Virus record (IMG/VR): IMGVR_UViG_3300009155_000143
Span: 1-33,207 of that record
DNA: 33,207 bases
Source: a virus
Direction: 5' to 3' (one strand)
The position numbers and the translations under genes are program-made. Numbering within the stretch: position 1 is the first letter of the stretch; each line of letters starts with the position of its first letter. Of this stretch, positions 14,341 through 23,100 are shown one piece after another. Below the pieces are notes generated by a model that did no database searches, was not told where the DNA came from, and saw nothing but the letters and a program-made list of their open reading frames with translations.

Positions 14341-15114
14341 ATGTTATTGCAGGCCGCTTCTGGACTAGAGCGGTTAATGCACGGTCAACCTAAAGACTCC
14401 TTAATCAGAGACAGTAATGTAGCGCAAATATCAGCGGCTTTATATTATGAAGCTAATGTTATAGCTAAATTTAGTAAGAGCAAAAGATTTAAAAATGCAT
14501 TTAAGAAAACAATCTTTACACAGATAAATAAAGATTTTGGAGAACACATAGATGCTCAAGCTAGATCAAAGCCAAAATCATTACACCATGTCTATGAGTG
14601 GCAAAAGGCTGGAAATAAAAATGCTAGGCTATTTAAATTAAAAACAATTGATGGCGATGGTATTTCATTTAAGGTAAATTATGAGTTACAGCCATCTAAA
14701 TCATTTGTCCCATCTCCAGAAAATAATAGAAAGCATGTTTTTGTTAATAAAGCGTCCGTGATGGAAGCAGGCATGCCCCTAATAATTGCTCCACGCCATT
14801 CTGAGAGGCTAGTATTTGAATCTAATGGTAGAACAGTCTTTATGCCAATAGGGGCCTCAGTGACCGTTAAAAGGCCAGGAGGACCTAGTGTTAAAAATCA
14901 ATTTACATTATATTATTCAAGATTCTTTAGTGGTAATTTAGTAAATAACGCTATTAGAAAATCTGGATTTCAACAGATATTTAATTCAGAAATTTCCAAG
15001 GCATTAAAAATACCTGCTCCAATTAAAAGAGTTCAATATTCATTCTCTCCAAACTCAATTAGATCTATGGCGGACTCAGCAGTAGAACAATCATTTGGGG
15101 GTGCAATGATATGA
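14341..15114 (+). CDS. Neck/tail-completion protein, putative
   Basis: A protein of 257 residues from the ATG at 14341, five bases past the upstream stop. A TTG at 14326, ten bases after a GGAG (14312-14315), is an alternative start adding five residues. The N-terminal half is helical and basic (ISAALYYEANVIAKFSKSKRFKNAFKKTIF), with a beta-rich middle (KVNYELQPSKSFVPS, KHVFVNKASVMEAGMPLIIAP, TVFMPIGASVTVKRPGG) and a C-terminal helix. Its slot between head closure and the tail terminator is that of HK97 gp10-type proteins, but it is longer than the usual 120-150 residues. Its stop is overlapped by the next gene (ATGA). Confidence 0.68.
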   Translation: MLLQAASGLERLMHGQPKDSLIRDSNVAQISAALYYEANVIAKFSKSKRFKNAFKKTIFTQINKDFGEHIDAQARSKPKSLHHVYEWQKAGNKNARLFKLKTIDGDGISFKVNYELQPSKSFVPSPENNRKHVFVNKASVMEAGMPLIIAPRHSERLVFESNGRTVFMPIGASVTVKRPGGPSVKNQFTLYYSRFFSGNLVNNAIRKSGFQQIFNSEISKALKIPAPIKRVQYSFSPNSIRSMADSAVEQSFGGAMI

Positions 15115-15623
15115 CAGCCAATTATAAATTAGACGCCATGTTTGAAATTAGAAAGTATTTATGGGAAAACCTATGCTCGTATAATGTCTTCGATCCAGAA
15201 GAGTATTATAGCGATTCTCTTGGAGACGTCATAATCCCTATTATCCCAGTTCAACAGTCCCCAGAAATGAATCAATTTTTAAGCGGGAAAAAGCATATTG
15301 TATATGACAAGGTTGGATTATCGTATGAAGAAAATTGGCTAATATGTTGTGAGCAAATACTATTTACTGTTTACTCTACAGATGTCTCTGAAATATCAGA
15401 AATTCGAAATCTAATGACAGACCTATTTAGACGTATGGACGACTCTGCTGGAGACATAAATAAATCAGATAACATAAATGATAAATTTAAATTTCATAGT
15501 ATATTTATAGCAGATATATCCCCAACGGCACCTTCTCAAGAGCTCCAGGGGTTCCTTTCAGCAGATATAACATTAGAGGTTAAATACTCTAGAATAACAA
15601 ACCAGGCAGGAAGATTCTTATAG
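15111..15623 (+). CDS. Tail terminator/completion protein, putative
   Basis: A 170-residue protein starting in an ATGA overlap. It has a helix with FEIRKYLWENLCSY, then IIPIIPVQQSPEMNQFLSGKKHIVYDKVG, SYEENWLICCEQILFTVYSTDV, a helix SEISEIRNLMTDLFRRMDDS, and strands HSIFIADISPTAPSQELQG and FLSADITLEVKYSRI. This alpha-beta order (an N-terminal helix, strands, a long central helix with RNLMTDLFRR, and a closing strand ADITLEVKY) is that of lambda gpU/SPP1 gp17-type tail terminators, which cap the tube. Position directly before the major tail gene agrees. Family assignment by structure pattern and synteny only. Confidence 0.7.
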   Translation: MTANYKLDAMFEIRKYLWENLCSYNVFDPEEYYSDSLGDVIIPIIPVQQSPEMNQFLSGKKHIVYDKVGLSYEENWLICCEQILFTVYSTDVSEISEIRNLMTDLFRRMDDSAGDINKSDNINDKFKFHSIFIADISPTAPSQELQGFLSADITLEVKYSRITNQAGRFL

Positions 15624-15624
15624 G

Positions 15625-15653
15625 TTGCTTTTAGTCAACTTGTTCCGTATAAT
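15625..15653 (+). promoter_or_regulatory. Promoter of the major tail gene (TTGCTT-N17-TATAAT)
   Basis: TTGCTT (15625-15630), a 17-base spacer and TATAAT (15648-15653) form the best -35/-10 pair in the window. The start near 15660 gives a leader of about 73 bases with an AT run (about 15695-15712) and a strong AGGAGGT (15721-15727) five bases before the ATG. It is placed to boost the major tail protein independently of upstream genes. Confidence 0.7.
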
Positions 15654-15732
15654 TGGATACGAGGAAAGAAGCCTAGCCAGCTTGATTTTAGGATTTAAAT
15701 ATATATATATATTGAAATACAGGAGGTAGTAA

Positions 15733-16395
15733 ATGTCATTTAACAATGCCAAAAATATTCTTGTAGGTGCATCACCACTTTTCATTTCTGAGAAGGACTC
15801 AACACAGTCAGGTTATGTAGTACAAGAACCAGGATCAGTAGCAGCAGCTGCTTTTGCACCTGGAGTTTCATACACAACAACATTAAACGCTTTAAATGGT
15901 TCAAAGTATCGTAACGTTGGTTTTACCAACAACGGTCTTCAAATCACTTATAATCCAACATACGATTCAGTAACAGTAGATCAGCTACTTGATACAGCTA
16001 AGCTGTTCAAATCTGCGATGGAGGTTATGATTGCAACAGAAATGGCCGAAGGAACACTAGAAAACGTTCTAGTAGTTTTCGGACAGGCTGGAGAACCAAC
16101 AGCAGTAGGCTCAGGAAATACAAAGACAGAAACAATCGGTCTTGAAGCAGGAGCTCTTGGTATTGCACCAACAGAGCGTCAGCTAATTGCCGTAGGTCAA
16201 GCACCTACAGCAGATGCCGCAAAAGCTGAGCGTATTTACTATGGACGTCGTGTTTTGTCAGTACAACAGTCACAGTTTTCTTTGGCTCGTACCCAAGCAA
16301 CAACATTCCCAGTAACATTCCGTCTTCTTCCAGATTCAGCATACTCTGGTCAAGAATACGGTAAGATTATTGACCGTACATTAACAGTAGCTTAA
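15733..16395 (+). CDS. Major tail (tube) protein
   Basis: A 220-residue protein preceded by its own promoter and AGGAGGT. Landmarks are MSFNNAKNILVGASPLFISE, YRNVGFTNNGLQITYNPTYDSVTVDQLLDTAKLF and MEVMIATEMAEGTLENVLVVFG, which is the tail-tube fold's pattern of a VGFTxxGxxxTYxPTYxxVxVDQ hairpin and a central helix; the C-terminus YYGRRVLSVQQSQFSLARTQ leads to TTFPVTFRLLPDSAY. All 8 arginine codons are CGT, unlike the AGA-rich neighbours, as expected of a protein made in hundreds of copies. It lies between tail completion and the frameshifted chaperones, and is closed by a strong terminator. Confidence 0.9.
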   Translation: MSFNNAKNILVGASPLFISEKDSTQSGYVVQEPGSVAAAAFAPGVSYTTTLNALNGSKYRNVGFTNNGLQITYNPTYDSVTVDQLLDTAKLFKSAMEVMIATEMAEGTLENVLVVFGQAGEPTAVGSGNTKTETIGLEAGALGIAPTERQLIAVGQAPTADAAKAERIYYGRRVLSVQQSQFSLARTQATTFPVTFRLLPDSAYSGQEYGKIIDRTLTVA

Positions 16396-16414
16396 TTTAA
16401 TTTAATTAAATTAT

Positions 16415-16448
16415 AGAGACCCCCATTGATTTGGGGGTCTTTCTATTT
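16415..16448 (+). terminator. Strong intrinsic terminator after major tail protein
   Basis: Positions 16415-16425 pair with 16432-16442 (11 bp, core GACCCCCA/TGGGGGTC, one G-U) over TTGATT, followed by CTATTT. The design is nearly the same as the capsid terminator. Confidence 0.87.
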
Positions 16449-16466
16449 GTAGTGATAATGCCTATA

Positions 16467-16475
16467 TGTTATAAT
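16467..16475 (+). promoter_or_regulatory. Extended -10 promoter for the chaperone-tape measure module
   Basis: TGTTATAAT (TATAAT at 16470-16475), with TTGTAG (16447-16452) 17 bases upstream as a weak -35. Transcription would start near 16482, just past the terminator, giving a leader of about 20 bases with AGGAGG. Confidence 0.6.
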
Positions 16476-16490
16476 AATTTAGACAATCCT

Positions 16491-16504
16491 AGGAGGATAA
16501 ATTG
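16491..16504 (+). promoter_or_regulatory. Strong SD that fixes a TTG start
   Basis: AGGAGG at 16491-16496 is followed after 5 bases by TTG at 16502-16504. The next in-frame ATG would remove about 36 residues from the chaperone, so TTG is the likely start. The rare start codon may hold expression down. Confidence 0.75.
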
Positions 16505-16834
16505 GCTACAACCGTATACAATGTAGAAGAAATTGAGCTGCAAAATGGTTCAAAGATTAAATTAAAGCCACTAAGCATTAAGGCACTACGCCTGTTTATG
16601 GCAGAGATTCAAAAAACACAATCGGCAGAAAATGAAGAAGAAACATTAACAATTCTAATTAACGCATGTGGAATTGCAATACAGTCACAGTTACCAGATT
16701 TGGTAGCAAATAAAGATTTACTAGAAGAAGCTTTGGACATGCCAACAATCAATCGCATTCTTGACGTTTGCGGAGGGATCAAGCTTGACGACCCAAACCT
16801 TCTAGCGGCAGCGGTTCTGGCTGGTCAGAACTAG
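16502..16834 (+). CDS. Tail assembly chaperone, gpG-like
   Basis: A 110-residue acidic protein read from TTG with a strong SD. It begins ATTVYNVEEIELQNGSKIKLK, then a helical body (IKALRLFMAEIQKTQSA, TLTILINACGIAIQSQLPDL, ALDMPTINRILDVCGGI) and ends AAAVLAGQN. Size, position between tail tube and tape measure, and a slippery heptamer 12 codons before the stop identify it as the short chaperone of the lambda gpG/gpGT pair. Such chaperones bind the tape measure and recruit tube subunits, and are absent from the finished virion. A fraction of ribosomes slip at 16792-16798 to make the longer form. Confidence 0.88.
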   Translation: MATTVYNVEEIELQNGSKIKLKPLSIKALRLFMAEIQKTQSAENEEETLTILINACGIAIQSQLPDLVANKDLLEEALDMPTINRILDVCGGIKLDDPNLLAAAVLAGQN

Positions 16835-17160
16835 ATTTAGCCGCTTTGCTAGGAGAAGTTTTTCTTTTAGGTAATTGGAAAAATTACGAAGAACTAGAAG
16901 AAAGTCTTTCAATGCCAGAGTTAATACAAACATTTAAGTCTATGCAAAAGACTGAAGAAGAAAAAAGAAAATTCTTGGCTTCTCTACAAGGTGTAAACCT
17001 AAATGGAGAAGAAAAAACAGAAGGTCCAACCTTCGAAGATATTCAAAGAAGGGCTTTAGGAATAGATGCATCAGGAGATGATATAGTTTCTTTACAAGGC
17101 CCACTTGCAGCACAGCAAGGATTTGGTATTGGGGCAGGGTTAGGATACTCTAAGGGGTAG
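16502..17160 (+). CDS. Frameshifted tail assembly chaperone, gpGT-like (-1 shift)
   Basis: Ribosomes slipping -1 on CCCAAAC (16792-16798) would make residues 1-99 of the gpG-like protein, re-read the last base and continue in the frame of 16798-17160, giving 219 residues in all. The added part opens with a flexible PSSGSGSGWSELDLAAL linker and then a T domain: FLLGNWKNYEELEESLSMPE, LIQTFKSMQKTEEEKRKFLA, TFEDIQRRALGID, ending in a Gly-rich GFGIGAGLGYSKG. The second frame is open from 16789 only and has no good start of its own (TTG at 16846 with no SD). The T domain normally binds the tape measure and the tube protein. Its stop is 10 bases before the tape-measure ATG. Confidence 0.85.
16792..16798 (+). 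promoter_or_regulatory. -1 ribosomal frameshift slippery heptamer CCCAAAC
   Basis: The heptamer is read as C CCA AAC in the gpG-like frame, the canonical X XXY YYZ form. After slipping, the codons read CCC AAA. It lies inside the 46-base window where both frames are open (16789-16834). Confidence 0.87.
16804..16845 (+). promoter_or_regulatory. Two-tier RNA hairpin downstream of the slippery site
   Basis: AGCGGC (16804-16809) pairs with GCCGCT (16840-16845). Inside it, GTTCTG (16814-16819) pairs with CAGAAC (16826-16831) over a 6-base loop. The outer stem starts 5 bases after the heptamer, the spacing expected for a frameshift stimulator. The gpG-like stop codon lies inside the structure. Confidence 0.65.
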
Positions 17161-17170
17161 AATATAGTTA

Positions 17171-20100
17171 ATGGCTGAAGAACAAATAGTAACGAACATA
17201 GTTGCTAAATCTGATTTCTCAAATCTTATTACAGATCTTAATAAGGTATCTTCAGCCTTAACAGGTTTACAAGACAAACTACAAGCAACCAATAAAACAT
17301 TAGCGGCACAAGTTGCTGTAATGAATAGATCCTTTGCAGAAACAATGCGAAGCACAGGTCAATTCTCAACACACTTTGTTAGTCTAAGTTCAGACGTAGA
17401 AAAATTTGGCTCCCAATTAGATAAAGGCCAGATGAAGCTTGGTAAGTTTTTTCAAACTTACTCACAGCATGTAAAAACAAACGGCGGATTGATAAGAGAT
17501 TTAGCTAAACAACAAGTACAATTACAAAATTCAATTCTTCAACCATTGGGAAGAAATGCTGAAGGTCTTATGCAGTATAACGTGCATATACCAAGAGGCT
17601 TAGATGTAGTTAAAAATAAAACAGCAATAGCAAAACAAGAATTAATGATCATGAATAAGGTTATTCAAGAAGGTGCTGGTCAATTAATTAACTGGGGTAA
17701 AAATACACAGTGGGCTGGACGACAATTAACAGTAGGACTAACAGTGCCAATTGCAGCATTTGGAAAAGCTTCCGCAGATGCATTTAAAGTAGCTGACCAA
17801 GAACTTGTTAGATTGACAAAAGTTTACGGAGGTATTGCAGCAACTTCTTCACAAGAACTTGGTAAAGTAAGACAAGATGTAATAAAAACTGCAACCGAAA
17901 TATCAAAGGCTTATGGGCGTTCATTTTCAGATACAATTGCATTAGCTGCCGATATTGCTGCTACTGGAAAACAAGGGAATGAATTATTAGGATCTGTTAG
18001 AGAAACAAGTCGTCTTGCAATACTTGGTGAAGTTGACAGACAAGATGCAATGAAAGCAACACTTGCAATTCAAACAGCATTTAAACAAAATACAGAGCAG
18101 CTATCTGAATCAATTAACTTTCTTAACGCAGTTGAAAACCAGACATCAACAACACTTAATGATTTAGTAGAAGCAATTCCTAAAGCAGGACCAATTGTTA
18201 AAGGTCTTGGTGGAGACGTAAAAGATTTAGCTCTTTATTTAACAGCTATGCGTGAAGGTGGAATATCTGCCTCTGAAGGAGCAAACGCACTAAAATCTGG
18301 TTTAGCTTCTTTAATTAACCCAACAAAAGTTGCAAAAGGAATGTTTGAAGGGTTTGGAATATCTTTAACAGATATAGTTCAAAGAAATGCAGGAGACACA
18401 ACAGCAACTATATTAGAGCTACAGTCAGCATTAGAAACATTGAACCCATTACAAAAACAACAAGCTTTAGAGCAGTTATTTGGTAAATTTCAATTTGCCC
18501 GTATGAATGCTTTGTTTGAAAACCTTGGCAAACAAGGAAGTCAAACTTTACAAGTAATGGATTTAATGAAAGCAAGTTCTCAAGATTTATCAAATATTGC
18601 TGGTCGAGAATTATCAATGGTTACAGAATCTGCATCTGGTAAATACCGTAGAGCAATAGAAGGCCTTAAAGCCGATCTTGCTGGTATTGGAGAACAGTTC
18701 TTAAAAATTAATACTACATTGATTAATTTTGTTGATGGTATATTAAAATTTGCACAGTCATTACCAAATCCAATTAAGCAAGCATTAGGATTTTTAGGAA
18801 TGATTACAGCCGCAGCTGGTCCACTAATTATGTTAACTGGTGTACTTGGAAACTTTTTTGGATATATTATTAAAGGTGCTTCACATTTTAGAGCTTTCTT
18901 TAAAGGCGGAGAAGGATGGAAGCTACTAACACCAGAAATACTTGCAGCACAAAAAGCTGGCAATTTAGTTGAGCAAACATTTTATAGCGATGCAAAAGCA
19001 GCCGCTATATTAAAACAGGCAATAGCATCTTTGTCTGCAGAATTTGGAACATTAGAACAAAGAGCAATGTCAGCCGCAGTAGCAGTAAATCCAGCAGTAT
19101 CAACTGTTGGTGGAACAACAATATTAGCTGGAAGCGTAAACCCATCGCACCCACTTGTTGGAAAACCAGGAACTAGAGCGGCAGCACATCATAACCCAAG
19201 ATCTGGCATGTCTCAATCACAAAGAGATTCACAAACTATTCACTCAGTTACACCAGCACCAATTCCTGTAAATCAAAAAATAGGGGCTGTGCCACAAATA
19301 TTTATGGGAGACAATTTCCCACAGTATGAAGGTTTAACAACTGTTAATAAAGTTTCAACTGGAATTGTTGCAGGAGAAGCGGCCAAATGGCATGCTATGA
19401 TGGGTTCTTTGTCTATGATGACAAAACAAGAAGTTGCTGCGCTTAAAAAAGAAATTGCTAGAACTGGAACATTCAGCGCAGAAATAAACAGTACATTTAG
19501 TCAACTTCTACCAGCAATGACAAAACTAACATCGAATGCAGCAACAGAGTCAGCAGCAATTGTTAGAGAGCTTCAGTCTGGTAAAATAACAGTAGATGCG
19601 GCTCGTATAAAAATTATTGCAGTTAATGCTGAACTAGAAAGATTGATGGCTCAAACAACATCACAAGTAGCAGCAGGATTAGGAAGAACTGCAAACTTAA
19701 CTCAGGTTCCTTTAGTTAATCAGCCTATTGTAAGTAATACTGGAAAATCAAATATTAAAGAAATATTTAGACCAAATAGAAAAGCATCTGGAATTCTTGA
19801 TAAAATTGCTAAAACATTAGGAGTAAGAACTTGGGGAGGCGGGTACTCAACAGAAACAACAATGCCTAAAAAGTTTGCTGGCGGAGTTGCGGCACTTGGA
19901 GCCAATCTTCCAAAATTTGCCAACCCAAGAGTTGCAAAACAAGCAGCTCAATATCTAAGAAAATTTGCCGAAAGATCACGTATGATTGGTGGAGTAAAAT
20001 CAACTTCAAATAGATCTCCTAGAGTTGGTGCAGAGTCTGGAGCTGGGCTATCGTATGGAGAAATATATAAAAGAAGTTCAGCAATTTATAAGGATCCAGC

Positions 20101-23100
20101 GTATCAAGCATATGGAATAACCCCCACAAAAAAATTACCTGGAAAAGATGATGAGTATTTAATTCATGCAATGGTTCCTGGCTTTTTAAGAAGAACTAAA
20201 TCTTTATCTTCAAAAGGATCTAGTGGAGTTATAAGTAAAGATCAGTACTCAGATTATAATTTAGAATTATCAAAATCTGTTGGAAGCAAAGAGTCTCTTC
20301 AGGTATTGCCAACTCAATTTATTAAAAACAGAAAAGGTTTTAATGAGGGGCTTAGAGATGGCACCGCTACAGCAGCTGACTTTAGGGACGTATCTGGAGA
20401 AGATATGGTCAGTTTATTATTATTTCTTAAAGATCAAAAAGTTCCTGCATCTGAAGCTAGATTGCTTGCACAAAAAGCAGCTCAAGTTTTAAATGCAAAA
20501 GTTCGTGCACAAAATGGAAATATAACAGAAGCCCTTTTTGGCAAAATGGTTAATGATTCATCAAGAAGAGCAATTAGATCTGGATTCCATCCAAAAATGA
20601 CAGCTGTTACAAATGAATTGGCAACTGATCCACATATGAGGAATAGAGGATTAATTCCAACTCCTTTCAAAAATGGAGTTTCACAGCTACCAGGTTATGG
20701 CGGAGGAGACAGTATTCCAGCACTTCTTGAACCAGGAGAATCAGTTGTAACAAAAACTGCAACATCTGGAAATCAAAATGCAATTACATTAATGAACCAA
20801 GGATATCCAATAGATAGAATGCTTGGATTTAAAAATGGCGTTACTAATTTAAAAATGCCTGTTAGAAAATATGCTTTGGGCGCTACTGCAATACAAATGA
20901 TTGGCGGAACTGCTGGATGGATGGGCGGTCAATCATTAGGCTCAATGGCTGGCGGAGATATGGGCGGAATGATAGGAGGCATGGCAGGATCTATGATGAT
21001 TCCAGCAATGCTTTCAAGGACATCAAAAGTAGCAGACGATACAGTTCCAAAACTAGGAAGATTTAAGTCAGCACTCAATGCAATAGTAATGCTACCTGGA
21101 CCAGTTAAATTATTAGGCGGATTAATGGCAATAGGTGCCGCCGTTAAAACAGTCAATGACAAAATCAATGAACATCGTCAAATTATTAATTTAGCTTTTG
21201 GACCAAGCGAAGATGCTGCACAAAGATTGGGTATTAAATATAATTCATTAACAAATCAATTAAAAGATTTTGCTGAGCAAACAAAGCTAAGTAAAGCAAA
21301 CATTGAAGAGTATTATGCTGCAACTCAAGCTTCTGGTGTTCCTGGTCTAAATTTAACAATTAAACAACTTAAAGAATTAAAGACAACTATAGAAAAAGAC
21401 TTCCCAGATTATGTAAGCATGTTTAATAAGGCAGATCCAGGAGAAGTAATAGTTAAAGCACAACAGCTAAAGGCTCAACTAGTAGCTGGTGGAATGGGAG
21501 CAGAAGAAGCTACAAAGAAAATATACGCAATGATCTCTGTCTCAGACAAAGCAAATCAAGCTGTTCAAGCAATAGCAAATAGTGGATTTGCTGCAATAAA
21601 AGACAAGGCCACCGCAGCAGTACAATCCGTTAAAACATTTAATGCATTATTAAAAGAAGGTAATACGGATCAACTTTCTTTATCATTTGATACAGTAATA
21701 ACATCTTTACAGTCCGCAGAAAAATCATTAGTTGGCACTAAAGATGCACAGGGTAAATTAATAACAGAAGCGGAAGCATTCAATTTAACACTGGAGTCAA
21801 TCAGCAATAAGCAGATGGGCAACAATAAACTAAACCAACAAGGCGTAGACGCTCTATCTAAACAAAATGCAGTAATGGGATTAATTGTAAATAAATCAGA
21901 TACAATTCAGGGTGCTTTTGCTAAAATGAAATTATATTTAAGTGGCATAGATGTTGATATAAAATCAATGAGCTCAGAAATGTCTATCCTAGCCGCAAAA
22001 GCCGTTGGCTTGGCAACTCAAAATCTAGTAGGCGGTAAATACAAAACAATAGCAGATGAAATAACAAGACTAACAACTATTGGGTCTTCAGATAAATCAG
22101 TTAAAGCACAGCAAAGAATTCAAACAAATTTAGATGATCAAATTAAAAAACATCAAAAAATTATTGATCAAATTAAAGAAGAGGCTGACGCAAGAGTAAA
22201 GGGTCTTGAAAGACAAAATTCAACAGAAGATTATAATTTACAAATAAAGAAGCTTCAAATTGAATATCAGGAAAGACTTGCCTCTGGAGATATGTCTGGT
22301 GCAGCGCAGGCTCAAATAGATATTCAATCACTTTCATCATCAAGACAAAAAGATTTAGCAGTAAATGCTATCAGGGATAAAGAAGCGGCAGACATAAAAG
22401 CACAAGAAGCAATTATTGAGGGCTTACAAAAGAAGATTGACGGATCTCAAGCAACAATTAAAAAAGCAACAGATTCAGCAGATGCTAGTTTAAAAAAGGC
22501 AGCAGAACTTCAAGTTACCTTAAACGAATTGGTTACAGCAACATTAAATGCTGCAAACGGTACTCCTGATCAAAAACAATTAGCTAATCTGCAAACTAAA
22601 TTAAAAGGACTTGGGTTTAAAGATATAGCAAATTCTATTGGTGGACAAGGTCCACGTATTCCGTACGCAGATGATTTTCGTACACAATCAACTGGAATAG
22701 AAAGTATTGGAAAATCTGCATTGTCTGAAGTAATAAATAGTAATAAAGAATTAAAAACAGCTGATGCTGCTCTTCTTGCATATTTTACAAAATCAAAATT
22801 TGGACAAACTGGAGTAACTCCTACTACATTAACTTTAAATAAAGGAACTAAATATCAATCAACTGGACAGTTTGTACAATCATCTGAGCTAGCAAAATCT
22901 GGAGTTAAGCCTGGCAAGAATGGATATGTTGGACAAACATTTGTTGGGTCAGACGGATCTACATATGAGATTACAGGAGATGCTGGGTACTACGGACTGT
23001 CAGTTAAAAAGAAAATGGCAACTGGAGGATTTATATCAGGAGCTGGAACTGGCAAGTCTGATTCTATTCCTGCAATGCTCTCAAATGGAGAGTACGTAAT

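Noticed and set aside
15624-15732. A possible tRNA or small RNA gene in the gap before the major tail protein
   Set aside because: No cloverleaf, T-loop GTTCRA or acceptor stem can be drawn; a promoter, leader and SD account for the gap.
16846-17160. The second chaperone frame as a separate gene starting at TTG 16846
   Set aside because: No SD precedes this TTG, and the slippery heptamer plus hairpin explain the frame as a -1 extension of the upstream gene.
18580-18963. A 127-codon minus-strand open frame opposite the tape measure
   Set aside because: A shadow of a long, strongly supported plus-strand gene; no SD, no recognisable motif.
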